Positions 1 to 13,006 of a stretch of DNA of 64,000 nt are shown here, piece by piece (positions within the stretch are counted from its first letter, which is position 1; every line of letters starts with the position of its first letter). A program made the translations under genes and the position numbers. The stretch is from Saccharum officinarum (taxonomy: Eukaryota > Streptophyta > Magnoliopsida > Poales > Poaceae). Location: positions 108,713,250 to 108,777,249 of the forward strand of contig CM036160.1 in the NCBI GenBank assembly GCA_020631735.1, in the 5' to 3' direction. The notes under the pieces were generated by a model that did no database searches, had not been told where the DNA came from, and was given only the letters and a program-made list of their open reading frames with translations.

Positions 1-943
1 GGAGGTGGCGCTCATGCACGGGCACGGAGGCCACACGCGCTCGTCTTTCCGATGTCGGCCACCAAGTTTCAGCGCCTCCAAAACTGCCATCCAAAAGCGA
101 CGTATTTTACGAGTCTGCCACTCTTCTAATCTCACCTCTATCTCTTAAACCAGATGACAATTCGACCAACAAATTATTATACCGCTGCGTAGGGCTATGA
201 GAGTACTACAACATTGCTTATAGGAGCTCAGTCAAATTCCACTGGTTTGCGAGATATTAATTCCCACCATAGGTTGCACAGGAGGAGTCAAAATTGCACT
301 GTGATCAGCTTGACAGCACTTCGGGTGGGATCGGGACGCGGTCCAAAAATAAAGTTTGTTGCCATACAAACTAAACTCCAATTTTCATTAAAGGTCAAAC
401 TTCATATCTCGAACAAAAATAGTAGTTTCACTTCGGTCAACACCGCGTCGGAGAAACCCTAGTTTTGAGGTTCGGGACCGATTTGCGGCATCTCTTGTCA
501 CTTGTTCCACATGAGCCATTCATAAGTGTTGTGTTGTAGGGTTCAATTGGAGTTGTTTGGTCAAGGTTGCAAGACTTGGTTGATGACACATGTTTCTCAT
601 TCTCTAAACAAAACAATCCAAGCAAGATATGACTCATTCCTTCAAAATTTCCAACTCTACTATGACTTATCATTTCATTTGACTTCTTGATTCCAAACTT
701 CAAGAAACTTTTCTAGGGATCAATATAGATAGTTATTGAGGTGAGACATGTGAAGATACTTTGATAGCAACACCCAAGCATATATCTTTTAATTGAGCCT
801 ATATGTAAGCGAGGGTGCAACATCCAAATTTAGATTAGGGTTTATTTCCATAGGTTTGGCTTTGGCATCGTCATCTCAACTAATTTATCATGTTTGAGCT
901 CAAACCCACTGCCTAATTGGTGATAAACACCTGGGGTGTTACA
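1..943 (-). repeat. 3' LTR of element A (LARD-like), cut by window edge
   Basis: This stretch matches 9540-10481 almost base for base, with a few single-base indels, so it is the second LTR of a retrotransposon. Read on the minus strand the LTR begins TGTAACACCCCAGG at 943 and runs leftward out of the window. A polypurine tract directly abuts its start, which makes this the 3' LTR of a minus-strand element. About 3.7 kb of this LTR should lie left of position 1. Confidence 0.88.
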
Positions 944-958
944 GCCCTCCCCCCTTAA
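944..958 (-). other. Polypurine tract of element A
   Basis: The minus strand reads AAGGGGGGAGGGC immediately before the LTR start TGTAACACC. This is the expected plus-strand priming site for reverse transcription and fixes the element's orientation. Confidence 0.85.
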
Positions 959-3900
959 AAGAATCGCGTCCCGAGATTCGGAATGGAAGATCTTTTAAGG
1001 AAGAGAGACACGTTATCTAGTTCCCAACATCTGCTATAGCATTCAGCTATAAAGCTTCAACATCGGCGAACAATTTGGCCACAGGCACTTTCTGTTACTT
1101 ACTCTTTATGGTAAAATCTGTCTGAAGAATTTCCTTCATTGACTTCCATGAAACATTGTTACTTTGGGAGGAATCCAAGATAGCACGTACTGCACTCTCA
1201 GTGTACGGAGATCATTTGGTCCATGAGTGAACCACTCACAAGGATCTGACTCTTTAGTGAACACAGCATAGTCCGTATGAACTTTACATCAAACCAAAGT
1301 CTTCAGAAGTATACTCGTTGAAATGACTCTATATCCACATGGTTTGAAAAGCAGTTCTCTTACCAAAATGGCTTGAGTACAACCTTCCAAAAGGGTGAGA
1401 TCATAGATGACAAACATTCTCTGAGGCTATAGGATACTGACTAACCAATAGACAGGGTCTAGGTTGGTCGTAAATGTTCAAACATTCCGATATCAACTAA
1501 TGGAAAACTACTTGAGGTTCCATGTGTGCAGTTCTCTTTCTCTGATGACAACACTATATTATCTGAGTCTATCGATGGGTTATTGAATGTGATAGCTGAC
1601 TCTGTCGGCTTCGTATTTCTGCCAACAGTTATCTTAAAGATTCTTTTATCCAAGGATAACAGTTATCTGGGTTGAATCAGATGCAACCTCATGGGTAAGA
1701 ACACTTTTAAGATAACAAAGATCAGTGAGTATTATCAATTATTGCCAAAGAAAGATGTAGCGAGGCCTTAAGGACAACAAAAGTTATAAATATTCACTAA
1801 ACCGCGGGGCGTAGTCTACCACCAAGCGATTGAGTAAAATTTTCCTTGGTGACTTAGTTGCACTGTAAGTTGAGTTGACTTGCAATGTAGCAACTTTGTC
1901 AGGCCAACTTTCACCTTGAGGCTTCCCTTTTAGGATCAAACAGCAGCTCTAAGATAGGAATCTGTTGTTTGACACTTCTTAGATTGCTTTCAAATATTCC
2001 TCAATACTTTGTCCAATAGTTATGGACAAACCGTTGTGGCACCTAAGGGCACAAGGATGTTGATCAAAACTAGGGCATGCATTTCTCTAATTCTTCACCG
2101 CGGCTGATTGAACACCTTGCACTATTTGTGTGATTGTCCAAGACGGAATTGACTTGATCACAATGGCTCTAGAAGATAGAGTATCTCTCAAGTTGTTGGC
2201 TAGTTGATTAACTTCTTATTGGTTATTGCTCTGTAAGACATAGCCTTCGTAGCTACCAAAGAGTCGTTACCTAGCTAGAGATTAACCTTCCTATTGGTAA
2301 CTAATCAGTTGTTTCTCAACACTAAAAAGTTCCAAATCTTCATTCTTAATCACCATAATTGTGGTTGATACAACACAGATGGTTGCTATCGAAGTCAGCA
2401 GATAAGGAGTCTCACCAGAGATGGCTGATCTCAACGGTAAGGTTATTATGCATACAAAGGTTAAGACTTGCGTAATGTGACAATCGGTTCTTATCCAACA
2501 GGTGACTTGTCCAACATTAAATGTTGTGTGTCCTTTTTATCCAACAGAGATGAGATACTTTACTCACTAGATGTGGTTGTCAATATAGGGACAACTAAGC
2601 AAAGTCACTTGTCTACCACCTATTGCAGTCTGTTAATGTTTATGTCGGTGACCGGTTCTTCAAAGGTTATCCTCTTAGCAACTTCAGGAGGAAGTTTTAC
2701 TACTTTTGGTTCAAGATATGGATCTTACGATACGATATGGAGAGATAACCAAGGAAGAGTTCACATGAGAATAACACGTTGATGTTGTTCTGCAATGGAT
2801 CATGACTAGAAACCACGATACCAGCGCGTGCCAAGCAGCACAACCTTGTGTCGGCCGCCCACAGGAGGCTCTCGGTTTCGTCGCGGCACCGTTAGTTGCT
2901 ACTCATAACACCATTACCGATCACACACCAAGGTGAAATTTTAAGTGACACAAATTGGGTGGTAAAAACAAGCATTATACAAGGAGGATAGCAAGAAAAG
3001 GTAGTCACAAGGTTTGGAATTAACCAGGAGGTGATTCAAGATCAAAACATAGCACAAGAGACATAGCTCAATTGCGATGGCGATTAAGCATGATATTTTT
3101 GCTTAACTCCAAACACACCTTGCGTCGACTAAGGAACTACCAGATAATTAAATAATAGAGATTCGATCATGTTGAGCAACAACATGAGATCAAGATTGAT
3201 AAACATCCCGAGACTTGGAAGGTTGAGGATGGCTTAAGCAAACTTCATGGACAAAATTGAGGTACCACTCAAAGATTGAGTTGATAAGGTAGATGTACGA
3301 ATTTGTGAGCACACGATTTAGAGGCCATAGCAGAGAGCGTTGGTCACACTAGCTAACCTTTGGGAGAGGTAACCAGAAGGTCCAACATGGATTTGGGTAC
3401 AGTCTCCAAATGGCAACGTACGAACCATGGTCAAAGGCTAGCGTTGATGAGAGTTAATTGGTTGGTCAGTCGATAAGGTCTTCACAAAAAGGTTTGCAAA
3501 ACATCCACGGCTTATAAAAACATATAGGAGAACTAAACTTTAGGCTCTCGGTCAAGCAAAGGCATGGATACAAGCACTCAAGGCAAGCAACCACGGCTAC
3601 ATGCTTAGGCTCATAAGGGAAAGAACCTAATTGGAGATGATAGCCAAGAGATTGTTTCACGTAACACGAGTGTTGCCCTAAGATAAAGCTATTCGACACT
3701 CGCATGCTTACCGTGGACAAACGAGGTGACAACTAGGGCACTACCAAGATAACAAGCATACATACAACATCACAATCAAGCAATCATTTAAGAAAATTCA
3801 AACAATGGGCTTAAGCAAACAATTCAAAGCACAAGGCTCACCTAATATAAGCATTCATCTCAAGCACGAACTAACTACAAGTTTAGCTCAAAACAAACGC

Positions 3901-5812
3901 TAGCTAAGGAAGCCAACTTAGCATGTGCCAGAATCTGGACAGCAGCACAGTGGTTACTTGTTTCAACTATAACTGAGGTTGTAGACATCCCACAAAGATG
4001 ATCCTAGACTTTATAGAAAGTTTAGGAAGATGACTACACTTTAGTTATTCATACCAATAGCTAATTCATAGATTAACATGGTCAAACATGCTGATGTTTC
4101 AGATCTGTACCATTATGGACAGAAAACTGACAAGAACTTCAAAAATGCAAAACTGGAGTTTTAGGGACACAACAAGGCTAAGCCTTAACTTTGTGTAAAG
4201 CTTATTAAGTTGTCTATAACTTTCTTATTATCATATTAAGATGATTCTATATCTAACAAGGCCAAACAAGACAAAGAAGACATCTCTGCCCAGATTTGGA
4301 CAGATTCTGTCATTCCACTTTACAAGCTCATAAGTAGAGATTTAGACCACCCCAATTGGTGCTATAGGACAATTTGGAAAGCTTAGAAAAAGTACTACAC
4401 TTCTTCTATTATCTCCAAGACATGATTCCTTATGCACATAGGTCAAACAAACCAAACATACAGATCTGTTCTGAACATGAGCAGATTTTGACAACAACTT
4501 CTAAAATTTATAACTCCCAAACCATAAGGCCTAGGGTCTTGAAATTTTAGGACAAGCTATATAATTAAGTTAGCTACAACTTTGGTATTCTCTATAACTA
4601 CAGAAAACACCATTATGATCATAAAAGCATCACTACAACAGAAACCGTTCTAGCAGCCAACGTTTAATAAGCAAAACAAAGCTTGCCTTTGTTCTACTTA
4701 ACAAGAGAGCACACAAACATATTATTCTAGCAGCTCTAAACATTATTACCTTAGACCAACACCAATTTAATTCATTTATGAGAATCCATAATTATTTAAG
4801 TGAGGTCTAAAGCATTGGCAAACGCTTGGGTGAACAACATATCCACCACTTGGCTAAGCTAGAGGATATCTCTAAGTTCAAGCATGTAGCCACACTTATT
4901 TCTAGTAAGGCTAAGCACATATTTTTCTCAAGCAACATGGAACAAGGCATTTTTGTTTTACTTCACTCAAGAAAGATAGTGTAACACATTGATCACAAGT
5001 TACACACTATAGAACAAGGGTGAGAAGAGTATAGCCATGCATAAAGCAACAATCATGAAGATGCATGCTTCGTCCTATTCGTCCTCACAAGATTGCCAAC
5101 CTAAGGTGGCGATCACGTTCTATGTCGGTGGCATAACACGCACTCTTTCGATATATAGCTAGTCGTCAGCTACATTCGACTTACGCATTCGTGGTTAGCG
5201 TACCTGCAGAAAAGTTTCATTGCAGCCCAACATTTCCCAATATAGCACACAATGAAAGCAGAGAAGTAAAAATTCTAAGTACTTCCATGTACATATACCC
5301 CCGTATATATACATGTAGCACCAAAACTACCCGAATCATTCGATCACCCACAATTAAGTACCTTCATATATACATGTGTATAACATGTAAATAATCCAGT
5401 AACCAAAACTAGCTCTCCCCTAGACCGAGGGTTGTACGGTCATGCTCTCACAACTCACACTTACCTGAGCGTAGGTGCGACGTTGCATAAAAGTAAACTA
5501 GCAACATATATGGCTATTTCATATATGAAGGCTACCTCTACTCTGACACACCGGGTAGCATAGTGTGGGAGAGTCATCACACATACATACCTTGGCAAGG
5601 GCGTAGATGCATAAATGAAAAACCCCCAAGTTAGTACTTATATAAGCCACCTAATAATCCTTATATGGGCGTAAGGAAATTGACCACTGGCATACTTAGA
5701 TTTAGAATTCAGTTTTCACAAACCTATATATAGCTATAAGTTGATAAAACTGATTTTATAAAACAAAACCTTTGTTTTAAATACACATACGACAAGTTTA
5801 ATGTTGAATCTT
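959..5812 (-). mobile_element. Interior of element A, no recognisable gag or pol
   Basis: The 4.85 kb between the polypurine tract and the primer-binding site has only short ORFs, the longest about 100 codons. I cannot find RT, integrase, protease or a gag zinc knuckle in them. Long LTRs around a non-coding interior is the pattern described for LARDs (large retrotransposon derivatives). An alternative is a decayed autonomous element. The first half is fairly unique sequence, and 3900-4660 holds a degenerate 180-bp tandem repeat. I see no host gene. Confidence 0.7.
3900..4660. repeat. Degenerate tandem repeat, about 180-bp unit (interior copy)
   Basis: A landmark of the form GGACAGA followed by a CTGAC-like word recurs at 3937, 4117, 4298 and, mutated, 4479, so spacing is 180-181 bp. 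Between landmarks each unit carries a variant of a 'TTATxGAAAGxTTA' word, an 'ACAACTTT' word, and 'GATGATTC' followed by 'GGTCAAAC'. Units have diverged strongly but spacing is regular. The same family occurs in the LTR at 7740-8880. Confidence 0.7.
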
Positions 5813-5824
5813 GCTCCGATACCA
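5813..5824 (-). other. Primer-binding site of element A (Met-tRNA type)
   Basis: The minus strand reads TGGTATCGGAGC, the usual complement of the 3' end of initiator Met-tRNA in plant LTR retrotransposons. It lies two bases inside the LTR end, which reads GGACGGTTCCGTTACA. Confidence 0.88.
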
Positions 5825-7739
5825 GCTGTAACGGAACCGTCCAAATTATAAGAGCACAAGTACAAAAACAATCACCGAAATGATCAAATTCTCGCACTTG
5901 AGCCCATATAACTCCGGTAGTCCAATGAAATCACGAGGGAATTCAAACCAACCAACATACAAGCCAAGATCGTAGTGATTCAACATAACAAGTCACATGT
6001 TACAACCATTTCACAAGTAATTCAATATACATCGGAGTTCAACATAGTTATTACAAATTAAGTTGAAAAGTAGCGGAAGCAAAGTAATTTGAAACTAACA
6101 TTCTCTTATTTCAAATACATGCCAGTACCAAGGTCGACTTCCAACAAAAGCATTAGAGATAAGATAGCTCAGAAGGATCATGCCATGATCACACTCCGCC
6201 ACTAAGGCAGGAGCCAACCAACTCTTGCAGTCGCCGTGATACATCACAACCTGCAACAAGTGGGAATAAAACCCTGAGTACAAGAAGGTACTCAGCTAGA
6301 CTTACCCGTCAGAAACCAGAAATAAGGTGACACCAAGGATCATGCAAGGCTGATATAAAGTGGGGCTAGCTTGACAACATTTTGCATAAAAGCTTAATAT
6401 AGATGATCAATCATTAATGCTTAAGCATCAAGTTAATTATCATTAACCTATCATCTATATTAGAACCTGTACTAGAGCACTCACTTTATTAGGAGCAAAC
6501 AATATTAACCATAGCAGGTATAGATTGAGGCAACCTTTCCATCGTGATCCAATTAACCATCCGTTCAATTTAATGGAATCTACGTTGCCGCTGCTCAAGT
6601 CAAGTGCTCACTAACCGGGAGCGACGGCGATTCGAATCGAATTCCTATCCAGCTGGAGGGGTATTTCTAACACTCACCGCGCAGGCCCCTGCCAGGGTCG
6701 CACAAGCCACCTTTTCATATGATTCAGGAATCGCGGGTCCGAATAATGTCGCGACCCCAAGGGCGACACTCTGCCAGGTGATAGGGACTCTAACCCCCCC
6801 TTGGTCTCACGCCAATGTCCCCAAGCACATCCTTTCTCTCCTCCAAGAAGCAACCTACCATTCGATTCCCGGCCTGAATCACATTACTCGGCTTCGCGGT
6901 CGGAACGACTTATCCGGCCAACTAAGTGTTAGACTGCGTTCAACATGACTCAAGGACGTACAGCGAATCGGTCCTTAAACGACTCAGGCGGGGATAGATT
7001 CACACCCAAGACCTCCATGCCTTGTTGCTTCACTATCGTCATCCCGCCCGGTCTCATTTCATTTTATTAACACATGGTTCCATTCCACGATAGCAAATAT
7101 AGCCAACCGTGCCATATATGAATATCCCTACATCTCGCAGGTGACAGGAAATCACCTGACTTCTACCGCTTAAAGCAGGGATAAGCATCTACTCGATCCT
7201 AGTCTATGTAGGATTCAGGGATTCATATATCTGGACAAGGAATGATATAATGCAGCAAGGGTTTCCAACCAACTCCTATCACTTAATGCAACAATACTTA
7301 TAACATATATAGAATTAATTGTTTTAAAGATAGGAGGCTTATAATGCTCCGGGGCTTGCCTGGGATCCGACTCAAGTTAGAGTATGTCAGATGAATTCAC
7401 TTGGCGAGCATCCTCCCATCTAGCACTTGCCCGATCCTTCTATCTTCGGGATGGATCCACCAAACACCGTCTTCGGGTTTGGCTCCACATCAGGTCCTTC
7501 ACGTGCTTCAGCTAGCGTACCTAAATGAGGTGCAACCATGCACATGTGTGAATGCATAGAAGTGCAATGAACAGAGTAATCAAACAAGCATACCAAAGTT
7601 CTCATAAACACCTAGGGCTAATTAACTTAATCCACATTAGGGCATAACATAGAAGATGGCAATCACATCAAGTAAGACACAAGCCTCAAGATCACAGGGT
7701 ACTAACCAAAGTACTTTTAAAGGTATGAGTCACACTTCA

Positions 7740-8880
7740 ACACATTAGCATGGCAAAGTTAATCAAAGCACTACAACTAAAATCTGTCACTTTCTGGACA
7801 TACATACAGTAGCTCCATAAATTAATCATAACTGGAGATCCCTAAATCCAAATGACTTGCAAGAAGACATTATGGAAAGCTTATGAAATTCTATACATTT
7901 CATTTAATATCATCTCAACATGATTCCCAAGTTATCATGACCAAACATGCCAATCTTTAACGTCTGCACAGAAGGTAATTAAAATCTGACAGTAGACTTA
8001 TTAAGCATGCAACTCTTAAACTATCAGACCTGGGATCATGAAAATTTAACACAAGCAAGATAAGATAATTATCTACAACTTTTGTATTTACCAAAATCAC
8101 AGTAAACATCATTTACACCATGAAACTAGTTGCACGAGTAACACCACACATGCAGCCCAACAGCAGTGGTAAAATTATAGACAGAAAACTGATAGAAACT
8201 TCAGAGAAGCATAAATGGAGTTCTAGACCTCCAACAAACATGATTCTCAACTTTATGGAAAGCTTATAAAGTTACCTACAACTTTCTTGTAATCATCTTA
8301 AGATGATTCTACAGTTAACATGGTCAATTAATTAAATAATTGCATCTCTGTCCAAAATATGGACAGAATCTGATATGCCACTTTAAACCGTTATAACTTG
8401 AGTTTCACAAATCCAATAATTATGGTTCTGGACTTTTTAGAAAGATTAACAAGTTGCGAACAATTTTGTTATAAACATCTAGAGCTAATTGTGCTACTAA
8501 CTAGGTCACACATTATAAACAAGGCAACCCTGTCTGGGTTTGGACAGAAACAGCTACAGCACTTTAGACTACTATAGTTAAACATATACTTAACCAAAAA
8601 TTGTGCTCTTTAGCTTTTTGAAAAGCTTAAGAAAATTACTACAAATCATTTATTGTCATCAAGGCATAATTCATAACTTAACTAAGCCAAACAATGCATA
8701 TATGCAGAACTGTCCAGAATAGAAGCAAAGCAGCATATAGCATTTGTTATTTTTATAGCTCCTAAACTATCAAGCCTAAAATCTTGAAATTTTTACTAGA
8801 CATCATACATCACAAGAGTAACACGTCACAAAAATTTCACTTCATTTGGAGTTATATATTTACAGTTATTAAAAATAACA
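7740..8880. repeat. Degenerate tandem repeat, about 180-bp unit (LTR copy)
   Basis: The GGACAGA-type landmark recurs near 7796, 7966, 8179, 8361, 8542 and 8716, mostly 170-182 bp apart with one longer gap. Flanking words match the interior array at 3900-4660, for example 'TTTATGGAAAGCTTA', 'ACAACTTTCTTGTA' and 'AAGATGATTCTA'. The unit is therefore present in both LTR and interior of the same element. Confidence 0.65.
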
Positions 8881-9219
8881 GATCCAACTAGCATTCAAAA
8901 CCTAGTTGCATAAATCTATTTTTACAGCTAAAACTTTAAACTAAAACATGCCATATTATAGATCCAATGCATAGAAAATTTCACAAGGATTCCAAAAAGT
9001 CCTCATTTGCTATTTTACGATTTTTCTATCATTTACTATGTATTTTCAAAGTTCAGCCATTTGAATGCAATACTAATTCCGAAAAGAAAAAAAAAGAAAA
9101 CATTATGCAGAGTGAACACAAAACTTTCCACAAATCATGTAAGCCCCTATATGTAAATCCTTTGTCTCTAGCACTTTTGCAAAGTGAACACAACAAAGAG
9201 TTTCTGCCTCGCTAGATGG

Positions 9220-9640
9220 TCCTTCTTCCTCACAGCGACGGAAAACAGCGAAGGGGATGGAGGAGGCCGGCTTGATTCCGGTGAGATAGCGGCCCAGGAC
9301 GACGAAGGAGCAGATGGCAGCCAACAGCAGCGGCAGGAGGGAGGAGGAGAGGGGTGGCTGGTGTTGGAAGAGGAGGGGCAAAGGAGGGGCGACGGCAACA
9401 GCGAGCTCCAGCCCGACTCGGCCATGGCTTCGGGCACGAGAGAGCGAGGGAGAAATAGACCGAGGAAAAGAGGAGAAGTGAGCGAGTGAAGGGTCGGGCT
9501 CGATCCCCTTTTTCTCCCCCTCGACACAGAGCAGCCCGGGGAGGTGGCGCTCATGCACGGGCACGGAGGCCACACGGCGCTCGGTCCTTTCCGATGTCGG
9601 CCACCAAGTTTCAGCGCCTCCAAAACTGCCATCCAAAAGC
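9220..9640 (-). other. GC-rich island inside the LTR of element A
   Basis: A 0.4-kb block is much richer in G and C than its surroundings. On the minus strand it holds two long overlapping ORFs (9103-9636 and 9168-9632) made mostly of Ser, Pro, Leu and Arg. It lies about 0.85-1.25 kb from the LTR start. The solo LTR has a comparable island at 31790-32580 and the LTR fragment C begins with one at 17526-17810, so it is a family trait. It may be the transcribed leader. The ORFs match nothing I recognise. Confidence 0.5.
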
Positions 9641-10498
9641 GACGTATTTACGAGTCTGCCACTCTTCTAATCTCACCTCTATCTCTTAAACCAGATGACA
9701 ATTCGACCAACAAATTATACCGCTGCGTAGGGCTATGAGAGTACTACAATATTGCTTATAGGAGCTCAGTCAAATTCCACTGGTTTGCGAGATATTAATT
9801 CCCACCATAGGGTTGCACAGGAGGAGTCAAAATTGCACTGTGATCAGCTTGACAGCACTTCGGGGTGGGATCGGGACGCGGTCCAAAAATAAAGTTTGTT
9901 GCATACAAACTAAACTCCAATTTTCATTAAAGGTCAAACTTCATATCTCGAACAAAAATAGTAGTTTCACTTTGGTCAACACCGCGTCGGAAGAAACCCT
10001 AGTTTTGAGGTTCGGGACCGATTTGCGGCATCTTCTTGTCACTTGTTCCACATGAGCCATTCATAAGTGTTGTTGTAGGGTTCAATTGGAGTTGTTTGGT
10101 CAAGGTTGCAAGACTTGGTTGATGACATATGTTCTCATTCTCTAAACAAAACAATCCAAGCAAGATATGACTCATTCCTTCAAAATTTCCAACTCTACTA
10201 TGACTTATCATTTCATTTGACTTCTTGATTCCAAACTTCAAGAAACTTTTCTAGGGATCAATATAGATAGTTATTGAGGTGAGACATGTGAAGATACTTT
10301 GATAGCAACACCCAAGCATATATCTTTTAATTGAGCCTATATGTAAGCGAGGGTGCAACATCCAAATTTAGATTAGGGTTTATTTCCATAGGTTTGGCTT
10401 TGGCATCGTCATCTCAACTAATTTATCATGTTTGAGCTCAAACCCACTGCCTAATTAGTGATAAACACCTAGGGTGTTACATATCGGTAGGTCAATTC

Positions 10499-10726
10499 TT
10501 GGATTTTATGGTGCATCAGCGAGGCATTGAAATTAGTAGGAAGTCTATTGAGGCAATCAACAAGGTGGTTGCTCCTGCCAATAAAACTGAATTGCAATCT
10601 TTGATCGGTAAGATTAATTTCATTAGAAGATTCATATCTAATCTGTCGGGCAAGATCAAGGCTTTCAATCCATTACTTAAATTGAAAGCCGATCAGGAAT
10701 TTAGATGGGAGATGAGCAGCAGTTAG
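10499..10726 (+). pseudogene. pol: B pol: end of reverse transcriptase and connection domain
   Basis: The frame encodes FMVHQRGIEIS and then a connection segment with LQSLIGKINFIRRFI, the end of a Ty3/gypsy RT after the catalytic palm. The palm itself (YxDD) is missing because element A interrupts the gene upstream. The frame ends at EFRWEMSSS. The polyprotein continues in another frame as DEQQLALDEIKRYL, so a small indel near 10705-10715 has broken it. Confidence 0.82.
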
Positions 10727-11478
10727 CTTTAGATGAAATTAAGAGATACTTAACAAATCCTCCATTGCTAGTTCCACCTCAACACGGGAAACCTTTCAGA
10801 TTGTATTTGTCAACTGATGATACTGTTATCGGCTCAGCTCTTATTCAAGAATTTGATGGGAAAGAACGTGTTATTTATTATTTGAGCAGAAGGTTAGTGG
10901 ATGCTGAAATAAGGTATTCGGCTATCGAGAAATTATGTCTGTGTCTATACTTTTCTTGTATCAAATTGAGGCATTATTTGCTATCGGCTGAGTGTACTGT
11001 CATATGCAAAGACGACGTGGTCAAATATATGCTGTCGATGCCGATATTAAGTGGTAGAATCGGTAAGTGGATTTTAGCGTTATCAGAATTTGACCTACGT
11101 TGTGAATTGGCTAAGGCAGTTAAGGGGCAGGTTATGGCTGATTTTGTCACTCAACATTGCAATACAGTGGACTCTCTAGAGGTTGCTCCTTGGACACTTT
11201 TCTTCGATGGGTCTACATGTGGTGAAGGAGCAGGTATCGGCATTGTGTTAATTTCCCCTCAGGGAAGGAAGTATGAGTTTTCATTGCCGATTGTTGCTAC
11301 ATCGACAAACAATCAGGCTGAATACCATGCTTTGATAAAAGGGTTAGAATTGCTTAAGGAAATACGTGCTGATGCTGTTGAAATCTTTGGTGATTCTATG
11401 CTAGTTATAAATCAGTTGGCTGGGATTTATGAATGTTGAAGTGAAGTTTTAATTTCATATTATGAGAGATGTCTGCAA
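10705..11478 (+). pseudogene. pol: B pol: RNase H domain
   Basis: The frame continues pol with the RT-RNase H hinge (LLVPPQHGKPFRLYLS) and a typical gypsy RNase H. The acidic residues expected for metal binding are visible in FFDGSTCGEGAG, NNQAEYHAL and FGDSMLVINQ. An in-frame TGA at 11437-11439 interrupts it, after which the same frame continues. The enzyme would degrade RNA in the RNA-DNA hybrid during reverse transcription in the virus-like particle. As sequenced it cannot form a full polyprotein. Confidence 0.85.
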
Positions 11479-12873
11479 TTGTTGAAAGGGTTTAGGAATT
11501 TTCATCTGGAACATGTTTCTCGATTGCATAATAAAGAGGCTAATCGACTAGCTCAGCATGCCTCAGGGTATCAGCCTATTCAAGAAGTATTAACATCGGC
11601 AGTCGATACCGATGACTGGAGAAAGGAAATTGTCGATTATTTAAAGGATCCATCTAAAAAGGTTGAAAGACGTATAAGATTCCAAGCTACCAAGTATATG
11701 CTCCTTGATGATGAATTATATTATCGAACCATAGATGGAGTTTTACTCAGATGTGTTAGCAGTGATGAATTAAAAAGCTTGATGGGTGAAATCCATGAAG
11801 GAGTGTGTGGAGCACATCAATCGGCTTTCAAGATGAAGTGGATGATCAGAAGAAATGGATACTATTGGTCGACTATTCTCGAAGATTGTTTTAAATATTT
11901 TAAAGGATGTCAGGAGTGTCAAAAATTTGGTAATATTCAAAGAGCGCCCGCATCGGCTATGAACCCTATAATTAAGCCCTAGCCGTTCCGGGGTTGGGCT
12001 ATCGATCTCATCGGTCAGATTTATCCGCCATCGAGCAAGGGGCATAAATTTATTCTGGTTGCCACCGATTATTTCACAAAATGGGTTGAAGCAATTCCTT
12101 TGAAAAAAGTGACATCGGCTAATATGATTGATTTTATGAAAGAGCATATTGTTTACCGATTTGGTATTCCTCAAACCATCACTACCGATCAGTGTACTAT
12201 GTTTATATCGGGAGAATTTGATGAGTTTGCTGTAAGTATAGGAATTAAAGTTTTAAATTCTTCTCCATATTATGCTCAAGCTAATGGTCAGGCTGAGGCT
12301 TCTAACAAAGGGATTATCAAGCTCATTAAGCGTAAAATTAAAGAAAATCCTAAGAGGTGGCATACGGTTTTAAATGAAGCCTTGTGGTCATATCGGATGT
12401 CGTGTCATGGTGCAACCGAGGTAACACCTTATCAGATAGTATATGGACACGACGTAGTGTTGCCTTAGGAGATTAAAATTGGCTCTAGGCGAATACATTC
12501 TCAAGATCAATTGATAGCCGATGACTATGATACTCTTATGAAGGATGAGTTGGAAGATGTGGTAGGTCATCGGTTAAGGGCTTTAGTTAGCATCGAAAAG
12601 AATAAGAAAAGAGTAGCCAGATGGTATGACAAGAAGGTGAAGATGAAGGAGTTTATCGATGGGGATTTGGTCTAGAAGTTGATTTTACCGATTGGGACTA
12701 AAAGCTCAAAGTTTGGAAAATGGTCTCCTAATTGGGAGGGTCCATATCGAATAAGTCAATCTATTCCTGGTAATGCGTATATTCTTGAAACCCTCAAAGG
12801 GGTTGTGTTTCCCAGAGTATTAAATGGAAAATATTTAAAGAAATATTACCCTAGTATCTGGATGGATGTATAA
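11479..12873 (+). pseudogene. pol: B pol: integrase
   Basis: This is the same frame as the RNase H. It has the zinc-binding HHCC region (HEGVCGAHQ then CQECQKFG) and a core with all three acidic positions: GWAIDLIG, TTDQCTMF (usually TDNGTxF) and GQAEASNKGI. The C-terminal part ends with WEGPYRI and LNGKYLKKYYPS, as in gypsy integrases without a chromodomain. In-frame TAG codons at 11980-11982, 12466-12468 and 12673-12675 break it. The natural stop is at 12871-12873. The next gene is convergent. Confidence 0.87.
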
Positions 12874-13006
12874 AAGTATAAGTACCGATAACAGTCCTAT
12901 CGGCTAGAGCTATACAAGATGTCGATGTTTCATAGATTGCCGATGCAATAAATAAGAATTACAAGTTTAATAAGGATTGGATAGCCGATATTACGAGCAG
13001 GCGAAT

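Larger units (their letters stand above)
5827..10481 (-). repeat. 5' LTR of element A, 4655 bp
   Basis: On the minus strand the LTR runs from TGTAACACCCTAGG at 10481 to GGACGGTTCCGTTACA at 5827, followed by the primer-binding site. Both ends match the solo LTR at 31270-35360, which starts TGTAACACCCTAGG and ends GGACGGTTCTATTACA, so the two belong to one family. The LTR contains a GC-rich island (9220-9640), a degenerate 180-bp repeat (7740-8880) and two short blocks shared with other family members (near 6629-6639 and 6244-6312). The five bases after the right end are TATCG. The matching left copy is outside the window, so the TSD cannot be confirmed. Confidence 0.85.

Noticed and set aside
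6244..6312. A true intron in the A-type LTR (GGGTAAGT to TTGCAG)
   Set aside because: The interval is 55 bases, shorter than plant introns normally are, and there is no exon coding sequence around it. Kept only as a conserved block.
6604..6948. 114-codon plus-strand ORF in the LTR of A
   Set aside because: It is opposite to the element's orientation, inside an LTR, and broken in the homologous part of the solo LTR.
9103..9636. 177-codon minus-strand ORF (and an overlapping 154-codon ORF) as a protein gene
   Set aside because: It lies inside the GC island of an LTR, is made of Ser/Pro/Leu/Arg low-complexity sequence, is open in several frames at once, and matches no family.
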